Source of the DNA: UBA8079 sp049601915
Lineage (GTDB): Bacteria; Pseudomonadota; Alphaproteobacteria; UBA6615
Reading direction: 5' to 3'
NCBI GenBank assembly: GCA_049601915.1
Contig: JBMYRB010000003.1
Span: 310,001-374,000, forward strand
DNA length: 64,000 bases
Both the position numbers and the translations under genes were made by a program. Each line of letters starts with the position of its first letter. Within the stretch, counting starts at the first letter, position 1. Of this stretch, positions 37,493 through 46,612 are shown piece by piece. Under the pieces are notes generated by a model. It saw only the letters and a program-made list of their open reading frames with translations. It made no database searches and had not been told where the DNA came from.

Positions 37493-39020
37493 CTTTGTCT
37501 TCCTCTGCTTCGAGCATGTTACGTAGTTCGCGTTTGACGATCTTGCCGTAATTATTCTTCGGCAGGGCTGTGGCGACCCGGTAATCCTTGGGGCGCTTGA
37601 AGCGGGCGATATTGTCGAGACAGAGCCGGTCCAGCGCCGAAGTGTCGATCTCGGCGCCCTCGTTCGCGGTTACAAATGCAATCACTTCCTCTCCCCATTC
37701 CTCGTGGGGTCGCCCAACCACCGCGCATTCCAGCACGTCCGGGTGGCGCAGCAGCACTTCCTCGATCTCGCGAGGATAGATGTTGGAGCCGCCGGAGATG
37801 ATCATGTCTTTTGAGCGGTCCTTTAGGGTCAGATAGCCGTCACCATCGAATGCGCCCATGTCGCCGGTGTGCAGCCAACCGCCACGCAGGGATTCCGCAC
37901 TCGCCTCGGGCCGGTTCCAGTAACCGCGCATCACCACCGCGCCGCGCACCAGGATTTCGCCCACTTCGCCCACCAGCAACGGGTTATCCTCGCTATCGAC
38001 AACCTTCACGTCGACCACCGATTGGGCGTAGCCGACAGAGGCCAGCCGTTCCTCATGGCGCGGATGGTCCGTGTCCACATGATCCTCGCGTGGTAGCACG
38101 GTGATGCACATGGGGCTCTCGCCTTGCCCGTAGATCTGGACGAACTTCGGCCCAAAGCGATTGAGTGCCTGTTTCAGGTCGGCGACATACATCGGGCCGC
38201 CGCCATAAGTGACCGTGCGGAGATTCCCGACCTCGCCGGTAGAATGTCCCACCAGGCGCTTCACCATTGTTGGCGCTGCGAACAAGGTAACTTCTTCATA
38301 TTGTTGAAATAGTTTGAAAATCTCGTCCGGCTCGAAGCCGCCGGATTCGGGTACTACCTGACGCGCACCGACCGCCAGATGGGGGATGCCGTAGAAGCCC
38401 GAGCCGTGGGACATGGGCGCGGGATGCAGGGCCGCGCCGTTGACCGGCACCCGGTCCACGTCGATGAAATAGGTCAGCAGCATCTCCCACAGGTTTCGGT
38501 GGCTCAGCATCGCGCCCTTGGGATTACCCGTCGTGCCCGAGGTGTAGAACAGCCAGGCGAGATCGTCGTCACCGCGATCCACCATCTCCATGGGATCCGC
38601 TGCCAGATACCCGGCATACTCCTTGTCACCGACCACCACGACGCGCGCCTTGCTGCCGGCAATCTCCAGACCCTTCGTGGCCTTTTCCGCCAGGTCTGGG
38701 GTCGTGAAGACCACACCCGCACCCGCATCGTCGAGGATGTAGGCCAGTTCCTTCTCGTGCAGCTTGTTATTGATCGGCAACGCCGTCAGCCCGGCGTGGA
38801 GGGCACCATGGAATGCCTCGAGGTATTCCGGGGTGTTGGTCATGAAAAGGCCGACACGGTCGTCGGACTTTAGACCCAGCTCACCACGCATGGACCCGGC
38901 CAACCCTGCGGTACGGCGCGCGAGCGTGCCGTAGTCGCAGTAATCCGCCGGTCCGTGGGATATCGCCACCCGATCGGGAAACGAGCGCGCCGCGCGCACC
39001 AACAACTGATTGAGATTCAT
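37485..39020 (-). CDS. AMP-dependent acyl-CoA ligase (FadD/CaiC-like)
   Basis: The 511-aa ligase has the P-loop FYTSGTTGNPKGAMLSH, YGQGESPMCITVL, the A8 hinge TLKDRSKDMIISGGSNIYPREIEE and a C-terminal Lys in NNYGKIVKREL. It activates a carboxylic acid as acyl-AMP and then acyl-CoA. It starts the minus-strand unit with the SDR and esterase. GGAGGGA lies about 12 bases upstream. Confidence 0.92.
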   Translation of the reverse strand: MNLNQLLVRAARSFPDRVAISHGPADYCDYGTLARRTAGLAGSMRGELGLKSDDRVGLFMTNTPEYLEAFHGALHAGLTALPINNKLHEKELAYILDDAGAGVVFTTPDLAEKATKGLEIAGSKARVVVVGDKEYAGYLAADPMEMVDRGDDDLAWLFYTSGTTGNPKGAMLSHRNLWEMLLTYFIDVDRVPVNGAALHPAPMSHGSGFYGIPHLAVGARQVVPESGGFEPDEIFKLFQQYEEVTLFAAPTMVKRLVGHSTGEVGNLRTVTYGGGPMYVADLKQALNRFGPKFVQIYGQGESPMCITVLPREDHVDTDHPRHEERLASVGYAQSVVDVKVVDSEDNPLLVGEVGEILVRGAVVMRGYWNRPEASAESLRGGWLHTGDMGAFDGDGYLTLKDRSKDMIISGGSNIYPREIEEVLLRHPDVLECAVVGRPHEEWGEEVIAFVTANEGAEIDTSALDRLCLDNIARFKRPKDYRVATALPKNNYGKIVKRELRNMLEAEEDKDG

Positions 39021-39082
39021 GGAAAACAGTCCCTCCCCGCGCCTAGAATGGCGCAGGCGAGAGAGCCGGACAAGCGCGCAGC

Positions 39083-39148
39083 GACCTCATCTTTCGACAG
39101 GCTCTAGATGAGGTCATATCCTCATGCTGAGCCTGTCGAAGCACGAGC
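39083..39148. repeat. REP-like inverted repeat pair
   Basis: Two copies of a 30-base imperfect palindrome built on CTTCGACAGGCTC sit head to head at 39083-39115 and 39118-39148. The same core occurs at 48704-48773. The family is widely seen between genes in alphaproteobacteria. Confidence 0.8.
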
Positions 39149-39164
39149 GGAACTGGGAAACACG

Positions 39165-39869
39165 ATGTACGAACTTTATTACTGGCCGACGATCCAGGGA
39201 CGCGGAGAATTCGTCCGACTGCTGCTCGAAGATGCCGGCGCGGACTATGTTGACGTGATCCGTAAGCCCGACGCCGAAGGCGGTGGTGTCGATGCCCTGC
39301 GCGCGCTGGTTGAGGAGACCGGGCATTTCGCCCCGCCGATCCTGAAGGATGGCGATACTGTCGTTTCCCAGACCCCCCTGATCATGGACTATCTCGGTGT
39401 GAAACTCGGGCTGACACCTGCGGACGAGGCCGGACGGCGCGAGGCGCTGCGCCTGTCCATGCTGCTGGCCGATTTCCTGGTCGAGGCCCATGACGTGCAC
39501 CACCCCTTGGCCAAGGAGTTCTACTACGAGGACCAGCGCGACGAGGCGCGCCGCCGCGCGCCCAGCTTCCGCGACATGCGCATTCCCAAATTCTACGCCT
39601 ATCTCGAGCGGGCAATCACCGCGAACGACGGCCACCTGGTCGCCGGAGGCCTGACACACACGGATTTCTCGCTGTTCCAGATCGTCGAGGGCATGCGCTT
39701 CGCCTTCCCCAAGGCTTCGGCCCGGCTGCATCCGGACTATCCCGGCCTCGTAGCACTGCACGCCGAGATCGCCGCCCGACCAAACATCGAGGCATACGCG
39801 AATTCAGGCCGCCGCATTCCGTTCAACGAACACGGTATCTTCCGCCACTATCCCGAACTGGATGCGTAA
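39165..39869 (+). CDS. Glutathione S-transferase family protein
   Basis: The 234-aa protein has a thioredoxin-like N-terminal domain (MYELYYWPTIQGRGEFVRLLL, with Tyr/Trp near the catalytic position and QTPLIMDYLG) and an all-helical C-terminal domain. ATG 39165 begins the family sequence, whereas the longer frame runs through the REP repeat. The GSTs here may conjugate or dehalogenate intermediates, but there is no direct evidence. Confidence 0.88.
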   Translation: MYELYYWPTIQGRGEFVRLLLEDAGADYVDVIRKPDAEGGGVDALRALVEETGHFAPPILKDGDTVVSQTPLIMDYLGVKLGLTPADEAGRREALRLSMLLADFLVEAHDVHHPLAKEFYYEDQRDEARRRAPSFRDMRIPKFYAYLERAITANDGHLVAGGLTHTDFSLFQIVEGMRFAFPKASARLHPDYPGLVALHAEIAARPNIEAYANSGRRIPFNEHGIFRHYPELDA

Positions 39870-39884
39870 CGCTTTTGTGTGCAA

Positions 39885-40859
39885 TTAACTAGCCGCGAGT
39901 CGGGGCAGGACGACCTTCTTGTGGAAACGCGCCATTTCCTCGAACACGGGCATCACCTCGGGCTCGGCGCCGTCGTCGCGGAATTCGCGGTAGAGGGCGT
40001 AAACATTGCCGATGAAACGCTCCTCATCACCCCACGTATCGTAGTCGGCCAGCGAGATCTCGCACGCCGCGTCCCATTCCGACAGGCCGGCGTCGAAGCA
40101 TTTGCGGGTCTCGGCCTCGATATAGTCGAGATAACCCTTGAAAACCTTCACATGGGCCTTGTCCGTGACCGGTCCGTGACCCGGCACCACCACATCCGCA
40201 TCGAGGGACAGGATGATGTCGCAGGCCTTCTGCCAGTTGGAGATCGGGCCATCCCAGATCACCGGGTGACCGCCGTTGAAGATGATGTCGCCGGTGAAGA
40301 TCAGCCGATCGCCCGGCAGGTGGGTCAGGACGTCGCCGCGCGTGTGGGCCGGGCCGACATTGTAGAGTTCGATCTCCCGGTCTCCACATTTCAGGCTCAT
40401 CCGGTCATCGAAGGTCGTTGTCGGCGGTGTGAGTTCGATGCCCGAGAAATCAAACGGCGCGAAGCAATGTTCCAGAAATTCGCCCAGAACCCCAAGATTC
40501 TTGGCATTCGCCATCATTTCCTCGAGCCGCGACGGCGGAAAGTGATCGAACTCCTCCGCGCAACCCGTCGAGGCGATGATCTCGGCGTCCTCGACCAGCT
40601 GGTTGCCCCAGACATGGTCGGCGTTGGCATGGGTATTGATCAGCCTGCCGATATTCTTGGCCGCCGGCACCGCATCGCGCATCGTCGCAAGCATATCGCG
40701 GGTCAGCGGCAGATCGAACAGAGTATCGATCAGCACCGTCTCCTCGCCATCGACGATCAGACCCGCGTTCGACCAGCCCCATCCACCATCGGGTAGCAGG
40801 TAGGCGTAGAGCCCGTTGCCGACCTCGTGGAGTCCCTTTGTGTATTGCCACTTCGCCAT
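39885..40859 (-). CDS. Metallo-beta-lactamase fold hydrolase
   Basis: The 324-aa enzyme has H77-x-N79-x-D81-H82 (THANADH) in place of the usual HxHxDH, as in the THANGDH subfamily, and further metal-ligand stretches VGPAHTRGD and VVPGHGPVT. It would hydrolyse an ester or thioester. It lies convergent with the GST gene and separate from the acyl-CoA dehydrogenase. Confidence 0.88.
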   Translation of the reverse strand: MAKWQYTKGLHEVGNGLYAYLLPDGGWGWSNAGLIVDGEETVLIDTLFDLPLTRDMLATMRDAVPAAKNIGRLINTHANADHVWGNQLVEDAEIIASTGCAEEFDHFPPSRLEEMMANAKNLGVLGEFLEHCFAPFDFSGIELTPPTTTFDDRMSLKCGDREIELYNVGPAHTRGDVLTHLPGDRLIFTGDIIFNGGHPVIWDGPISNWQKACDIILSLDADVVVPGHGPVTDKAHVKVFKGYLDYIEAETRKCFDAGLSEWDAACEISLADYDTWGDEERFIGNVYALYREFRDDGAEPEVMPVFEEMARFHKKVVLPRLAAS

Positions 40860-40949
40860 TCTACGTCACTCCCGCTATTGGTCCGCCGTGTTCGAACGAA
40901 CTTAGCGCAAGCCTTCGCTATTCTTGAAGGCCCCTGCCCCTCTGGTTGG

Positions 40950-42131
40950 CTATGTGTCGATGAAGTTCGCCGCACGTAGTAGCAAGGCGCGGTTGACTCC
41001 GTCGGAATGCAGAAATGCAGCGGCGTCGCGTACCAGCTTCTCGACGCCGGCTTCCTTCATATAACCGTGGCCACCGTGAATCTCGAGCGTCCAGGTCGCG
41101 ATCTGCCAGGCCGCCTGGGACGCCATGACCTTGGGCAGCGAGCCCAATGACGGATCCCAGCCCTCCTCGGGGTGATCGGCAAGGTTCGCGGCGCGGTGGG
41201 TGTAGGACCGCGAAGCATCGATGAGCATCTTCATCTCCGCGATCTGTGCCCGGATCCCATCATGCTCGATCAACCGCTTGCCACCCTGGATGCGCGTCTG
41301 CGCCCAGTCGAGCGACTTTTCATAAAGCGCGACCGCGACGCCGAGGATACTACAGGCGGCGAAAATATTGCTCGACGGGCCGAACGTGCGGCGGACGATA
41401 TGTCCCTCATTGACCTCGCCGACGACGTTCTCGTCCGGGATAAAGCAATCGGTAAACAACAGCTCCGAATTGTTCGCCAGCCGCTCGCCCATCTTGTCGT
41501 GCACCCTTCCCACCGTGAAACCCGGATGCCCACGCTCGAGTAGAAAGACGGTGGCCCCGTCGAGCATCGATTTTTCCGGGTCGGTCTGCATGTGCACGAG
41601 GAAGAAGCGCGACCGGTTCGAGTTCGAGATGAAATGCTTCATCCCGTTCGCGATCCAGCCCCCCTCGGTCTTCACCGCACGCGTTGTGTAGGGCGCAGGG
41701 TAGCCGACGATGCCGTTCGAGCCGTTCTCGGGTTCGGTCCCGCAAATACTGAGGATCGCACGCGGGTCATCGCGGAACGGGATCAGGGTGCGCGCACGCT
41801 GTTCCTCGTTGAGCACCCGTTCCATGTGCTTGCCGATCTTGAGGGTCTGGGCGAAGACGACCGAGACACCAAGGTCGCCGCGCGCCAGCTCCTCGATCAC
41901 CATCGCTGTGGTCAGCATGTCGGTGTCCATGCCGCCATACTCTTCCGACAGACTCATGGTGCGCAGGCCGAACGCGTCGGCGGCCTCGACGATCTCCCAC
42001 GAAAAGCTGTCCTCCGGGTCCCTTTGCGCATCGAGCTCTGCGGCGCGCGGCGTCACCTCCTCCTCGACGAAACGGCGTACGGAATCGAGGATCGCTCGCT
42101 GTTCTTCGTTCTGAATGAAAAATTCGTCCAT
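40950..42131 (-). CDS. Acyl-CoA dehydrogenase family protein
   Basis: The 393-aa flavoprotein has the three-domain ACAD layout: helical N-terminus, SICGTEPENGSNG substrate/FAD stretch, and EIHGGHGYMKEAGVEKLVRDA at the C-terminus. The position aligned with the catalytic Glu (E376 in medium-chain enzymes) is Asp377 in FLHSDGVNR, so activity may differ from classic fatty-acyl oxidation. It oxidises a CoA thioester and passes electrons to ETF. Convergent with nothing close. Confidence 0.92.
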   Translation of the reverse strand: MDEFFIQNEEQRAILDSVRRFVEEEVTPRAAELDAQRDPEDSFSWEIVEAADAFGLRTMSLSEEYGGMDTDMLTTAMVIEELARGDLGVSVVFAQTLKIGKHMERVLNEEQRARTLIPFRDDPRAILSICGTEPENGSNGIVGYPAPYTTRAVKTEGGWIANGMKHFISNSNRSRFFLVHMQTDPEKSMLDGATVFLLERGHPGFTVGRVHDKMGERLANNSELLFTDCFIPDENVVGEVNEGHIVRRTFGPSSNIFAACSILGVAVALYEKSLDWAQTRIQGGKRLIEHDGIRAQIAEMKMLIDASRSYTHRAANLADHPEEGWDPSLGSLPKVMASQAAWQIATWTLEIHGGHGYMKEAGVEKLVRDAAAFLHSDGVNRALLLRAANFIDT

Positions 42132-42272
42132 CTTGTTCCCCGCTGTTTGTTCTTAGACACCGGCGAGACGCTCACCGGCCATATCGATCATTCTCGGCGC
42201 GACCTACGAGGGCACCTTTGAGCTATCTCAACTCGAGATACTGTTTCGCGGTGGGCCGAACACGACGATCGT

Positions 42273-43250
42273 CTACTTTTTGACGACGCGGTTCTTGAGG
42301 ATGCCGATGCCAGTCACCTCGAGCTCGATAACATCGCCGTCCTCGAGATACCGGTCATGCTCCAGTCCGCAGCCCCAGCCAACTGTGCCGGACGCGAAGA
42401 ATTCCCCCGGAAACACCGTCTCAGCGCGCGAGGTATGCGCGATGCAGTCTTCAAACTTGTGATACATCTCGCCCGAATTGCCCCGCGAGCGCTCTTCGCC
42501 GTTGATGCGCACGATCAGCTCCGCATCGTAGGGATCGAACGCGTCGGCGGTGACGATGCAGGGTCCGATGATGTTGCCGGTGTCGAAATCCTTGCCCTTG
42601 CCAGGCCCGAAGCCGGCCGGCATTTCGTAAGCTTGGGTGTCGCGGGCTGAAATATCATTGAAGATCGAGTAGCCAAAGATCATGTCCGTGGCATCCTTGG
42701 CGTCGATGTCCTTGCCCCCTTTGCCCAGCCAACAGCCAAACTCCATCTCGTAGTCCAGCATTTCAGAGAAGAACGGCCAGATCACGTCCGTCCCAGTTCC
42801 GATCACGCCAAGGCGGCTCGGCTTGTAGAAAAGCGGCTGGTCGTACCATATCTGCGGGATGGCGAATGCGCCCTCGGCCTCGAAGCGCTTGAGGGCCTCT
42901 TCCGGGTCAGGTTCGGCCTGCGCCTTCTTCTTCCGTAACATGTCAAAAGAATTAAGCAAGTGCCTCTCAAAACACAAGAAATCACGAATTTGCGGTGGCT
43001 GTGGAACCGGCGTTAAGAGCTCGACACCCGCAAGCGGAAACACCGCACCGCTCCCCGAATCGTCGCCTGATGCGGCAACAATTTCACGCGCATGGGCCAC
43101 TGCCGGATCACCGGCCTCGATCAGCGCCAGCATCGTCTGGAAATAGGGCTGATTACCGGATGCCGCGAGGTCGACGACCTGCGCCTCGTCATCGGTCAAT
43201 GCGCCGACCCGTGGGCCACCGCCGTCAGTCGCGAATGTCACCAGTTTCAT
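42273..43250 (-). CDS. Fumarylacetoacetate hydrolase family protein
   Basis: The 325-aa protein contains FAH-family signature LDYEMEFGCWLGKGGKDI, YSIFNDISARDTQAYEM and NIIGPCIVT. Members cleave C-C bonds or hydrate/decarboxylate oxo-acids via a divalent metal. It is 42 bases from the next gene on the same strand and may be cotranscribed with the amidohydrolase. Confidence 0.9.
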   Translation of the reverse strand: MKLVTFATDGGGPRVGALTDDEAQVVDLAASGNQPYFQTMLALIEAGDPAVAHAREIVAASGDDSGSGAVFPLAGVELLTPVPQPPQIRDFLCFERHLLNSFDMLRKKKAQAEPDPEEALKRFEAEGAFAIPQIWYDQPLFYKPSRLGVIGTGTDVIWPFFSEMLDYEMEFGCWLGKGGKDIDAKDATDMIFGYSIFNDISARDTQAYEMPAGFGPGKGKDFDTGNIIGPCIVTADAFDPYDAELIVRINGEERSRGNSGEMYHKFEDCIAHTSRAETVFPGEFFASGTVGWGCGLEHDRYLEDGDVIELEVTGIGILKNRVVKK

Positions 43251-43291
43251 TGTCTCTTCCCCCTTGGCCGGTAGTCCGGCCTACGCGCTTG

Positions 43292-44554
43292 TTATTCGGC
43301 AGCGACCTGCTGTCCTGCCTGTTTATGTGATGGTGCCTTGTGGAAGGCCCCATCCTTCATGATTGCCCGGAAATTGGCCGGTTCCTGCAACAATGCTATG
43401 TCGCGCGACGGGTCACCGTCCACCAGCAGCAGGTCTGCAAGCGCTCCCTCCGCGATCAGGCCAAGCCGGCCCGGTTCACCCATTAGCTCCCCGCCTGCCT
43501 GCGTCGCGGCCTGAATGGCTTCCAGCGGCGTGAAGTCGAACAGTTCGACGAACATTTGCAGATCACGGGCGTTTCGGCCGTGGGGGTTCCATTTGAAACC
43601 ATAATCCCCGCCCGGCAGCACCCGGATGCCCCGCTTGCGCAGTTCCGCCATCGTCGCGCTCACCGTCTCAATTTCCTTTTCCGCCCGGGCCCGGGTGAAA
43701 TCATCCGTGCTGACGCCGTATTTCTCGCCCTCGGCCAGACGGCCGTAGGGCAGGCCCATGGCTGGCGCCACAAAAACCCGCTCCCGCTCGGCTTCGAGCA
43801 TATCCTTCGCCTCATCGTCGGCTAGAGTCGCGTGATAAATCACCTGCACCCCGTTGCGCACGCACATCTTCACGGCCTCGGCGGAACGCGCATGGGCCGC
43901 GACCATCCGGTTGCGTTGCCGGGCAACAGCGCAAACAGCAGCCACTTCGTCGTCGGACATTGCCGTGTCTTCCGCCAGCGGGTCCGGACCCGAGCCCTGC
44001 GCCGACGGTACGATCTTGAAGGTATCCACACCGGCACGCGCGGCGGCCCTGCAGGCCGCACGAAAGGCTTCGGGGCCATCGAGGACATGCGAGGCTGAAT
44101 TATCACGGCCGATATCCCCGAAACCGCCGGTGACCGTCATCTGCCGGGTCGCGGCCTTGAGTCTTGGTCCTGGAATATCCCCGGCATTGATTGCATCACG
44201 CAGCGCGACTTCGAGATTGTCGCGGGCCGAACTGCCGCTGAACATGCTGGTGAACCCGTGATCGAGCATCTTTCGCGCATTCTTCGACGTTTCGAGGATG
44301 TGCCGTTCAGCTGACAGGCTGTTGATATCGCCGAGCGTTTGGGCGTCGAGGAAACTCAGATGGGCGTGGGCGTCTGTCAGGCCGGGCATCAGGGTAGCCC
44401 CGCCGCCGTCGATAATCTCAGCATCTCCGGGCTCCGGCGTGGCTCCACGTACCACATCCGTGACCTGGTTCCCCTTGACCACGACCGATCCGTCGAAGGG
44501 CTCCTCGCCCGTTCCGTCGATCACGGAAACATTGGTGAAAAGCGTCTCACGCAT
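43292..44554 (-). CDS. Amidohydrolase family metal-dependent hydrolase
   Basis: The 420-aa hydrolase has the metal motif TDAHAHLSF (about 62-70), a Lys in FKIVPS, a second metal His in VAAHARSAEAVK and VIYHATLADD, and the terminal ELFDFTPLEAIQAAT. It resembles imidazolonepropionase/prolidase-type amidohydrolases and would cleave an amide or a cyclic imide. ATG 44554 was chosen over 44587 for the family start; GGGAG lies upstream. Confidence 0.9.
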   Translation of the reverse strand: MRETLFTNVSVIDGTGEEPFDGSVVVKGNQVTDVVRGATPEPGDAEIIDGGGATLMPGLTDAHAHLSFLDAQTLGDINSLSAERHILETSKNARKMLDHGFTSMFSGSSARDNLEVALRDAINAGDIPGPRLKAATRQMTVTGGFGDIGRDNSASHVLDGPEAFRAACRAAARAGVDTFKIVPSAQGSGPDPLAEDTAMSDDEVAAVCAVARQRNRMVAAHARSAEAVKMCVRNGVQVIYHATLADDEAKDMLEAERERVFVAPAMGLPYGRLAEGEKYGVSTDDFTRARAEKEIETVSATMAELRKRGIRVLPGGDYGFKWNPHGRNARDLQMFVELFDFTPLEAIQAATQAGGELMGEPGRLGLIAEGALADLLLVDGDPSRDIALLQEPANFRAIMKDGAFHKAPSHKQAGQQVAAE

Positions 44555-44653
44555 GGTCTGGCTCCCGCCCCTTGAAGAAGGTGGCATTGAACGTCCCGGC
44601 CCAAGACACTGTCAACCATGGGCATATGCGCGTGAGCTTGGTATCAAGCATTC

Positions 44654-45574
44654 ATGAGCATCACCCATACATACAGCGGCGTCTGGCCTGTCGCCCCGAC
44701 ACCGTTTACCGATACCGGCGCGGTCGACCCCGACGGCATGAAACGGGTCCTCGATTGCATGATCGACCAGGGCGTCGACGGCATTTGCATCCTCGCCAAT
44801 TTCTCCGAGCAATTCCTGCTGTCCGACGACGAACGCGATCAACTCACACGCCTCTCTCTGGAACATGTCGCAGGCCGGGTCCCGGTGATCGTCACCGCCA
44901 GTCACTTCGCGACCAACATCGTGGTCGCCCGTGCGCGACAAGCTGCAGATCTTGGTGCGGCGATAATCATGTTGATGCCGCCCTATCACGGCGCACTGTT
45001 GCGCGGCACGCCCGACCAGATCGTCGATCAGTTCGCTGCCGCCGGCGAGGCCGGACTGCCCATCATGGTCCAGGATGCCCCGCTTTCCGGCACCGACCTC
45101 CCGGTCGAACTCCTGGTCCGCATGGCTCGCGAAATCGATGCAGTCAAATGCTTCAAGATCGAGTGCGCTCAGGCAGCTAACAAACTGCGCACGCTGATCG
45201 CCGCGGGCGGTGACAGCATCGAGGGACCCTTCGACGGCGAGGAAGGCATCACGCTGCTGGCCGATCTCGACGCAGGTGCCACAGGGTGCATGACATCGGC
45301 GGTGATCCCCGACCTCGTCCGCCCGGCAATTGCCGCACATCTCACCGGAGATCGGGATACGGCCAGGGAAATCTATGAGCGGGTTCTCCCGCTGATCAAC
45401 CACGAGAATCGCCTGTGCGGCTTTCGTGCGGCCAAGGCCGTGATGAAGGAAGGTGGCGTGATCCAGTCCGATTTCTGTCGCCACCCAATCGAGCCGCTTC
45501 CCCCTGCGGTCCGGGCCACGCTGCTGGATCTCGCATCCGACCTCGACCCCATCGCGCTGCGCTGGGGAAAATAA
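44654..45574 (+). CDS. DapA/N-acetylneuraminate lyase-fold protein lacking the family Tyr
   Basis: The 306-aa TIM-barrel protein keeps the Schiff-base Lys168 in CFKIEC, but the residue 28 positions before it, normally Tyr of YNxP, is Gln140 (VQDAP). The usual GTTGE stretch is ANFSE. It is therefore not dihydrodipicolinate synthase; it is probably a pyruvate or 2-oxoacid aldolase/dehydratase for an unknown acid. It heads a plus-strand group with GNAT, BKACE and SMP-30 genes. Confidence 0.88.
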   Translation: MSITHTYSGVWPVAPTPFTDTGAVDPDGMKRVLDCMIDQGVDGICILANFSEQFLLSDDERDQLTRLSLEHVAGRVPVIVTASHFATNIVVARARQAADLGAAIIMLMPPYHGALLRGTPDQIVDQFAAAGEAGLPIMVQDAPLSGTDLPVELLVRMAREIDAVKCFKIECAQAANKLRTLIAAGGDSIEGPFDGEEGITLLADLDAGATGCMTSAVIPDLVRPAIAAHLTGDRDTAREIYERVLPLINHENRLCGFRAAKAVMKEGGVIQSDFCRHPIEPLPPAVRATLLDLASDLDPIALRWGK

Positions 45575-45618
45575 ACACCCGCCTGCAACACGCTTAACCC
45601 CGTTAGGAAATTGACCAA

Positions 45619-46479
45619 GTGACCATTGAGAACGAAATTGAGTTCGTCCCTGCGACCCGCGAAGACCTCGACGTCATGATCGAGTGGGCCGCACGAGAAG
45701 GCTGGAACCCCGGCCTGAACGACGCCGAGGCCTTCTGGGCCACGGACCCGGAAGGATTTTGGACCGCGCGAGAAAACGGCGAGATGGTCGCCTGCATGTC
45801 CCAGGTCCGACACGATCGGGGCTTTACATTTATCGGATTCTATATCGTCCACGCCGATCACCGTGGCCAAGGCATTGGTCTGGCACTTTGGCGCCATGTC
45901 ATCGATCGGTTCGGTCGCCATGTGGTTATCGGACTGGATGCCGTCGTCGATGAGGAGATGACCTACCGGAAAGCCGGGTTCTTCCGTACCCATCGCAGCT
46001 TCAGGTTTGGCGGCATTCCTGATCTCTCGCAGGCAGATAACAGCGGGGACGACCTGGTGACGATCGGCCCCGAGCACGTCGCGGCGATCATCGACTTCGA
46101 CACCGAGTATTTTCCGTCAACGCGGGAGAGCTATCTGAAAGCCTGGCTATCGACCCCGGGCCACTGCGGCGTTGCAGCGGTTACCAACGGCGACATCCAG
46201 GGCTATGGCGTGATCCGCCCCTGCCGCGAAGGCCACAAGATCGGTCCACTTTTTGCCGATGACGCGGCGATGGCCGAGCGGCTTATCGCCAAACTCGTGT
46301 CGGACTCCGGTGCTGAACAGGTCTATCTGGACTCCCCCTTTGCCAACGACGATGCTCTCGAAATGTGTGAAAAACTCGGCCTGGAACGGTTATTCGAGAC
46401 CGTGCGCATGTATCGGGGCCTCGCGCCACAGATGCGGTTTCCCGGTGTGTTCGGGCTCACGAGCTTCGAGCTGGGATAG
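45619..46479 (+). CDS. GNAT family N-acetyltransferase, two-domain
   Basis: The 286-aa protein starts at GTG and has an N-terminal GNAT domain with the acetyl-CoA loop VHADHRGQGIGLALW, followed by a second GNAT-like domain (about 140-280, Acetyltransf_18-like). Target amine is unknown. It lies 44 bases after the DapA-fold gene. Confidence 0.85.
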   Translation: MTIENEIEFVPATREDLDVMIEWAAREGWNPGLNDAEAFWATDPEGFWTARENGEMVACMSQVRHDRGFTFIGFYIVHADHRGQGIGLALWRHVIDRFGRHVVIGLDAVVDEEMTYRKAGFFRTHRSFRFGGIPDLSQADNSGDDLVTIGPEHVAAIIDFDTEYFPSTRESYLKAWLSTPGHCGVAAVTNGDIQGYGVIRPCREGHKIGPLFADDAAMAERLIAKLVSDSGAEQVYLDSPFANDDALEMCEKLGLERLFETVRMYRGLAPQMRFPGVFGLTSFELG

Positions 46480-46612
46480 TCGCCCTCTAATCTAGACTTG
46501 GCCGGACCGCGATTGTAGGCTCGCGGCCAATGTCACGAATGGTCCTTGCGGCCAGAAACGGTCAGTATCAGGCCAACGAAAACAAATAATCTTCGACCTC
46601 AGGGGGAAATCC

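Noticed and set aside
44654..45574. Label as dihydrodipicolinate synthase (dapA)
   Set aside because: The catalytic Tyr and the GTTGE motif are replaced, so lysine biosynthesis is unlikely.
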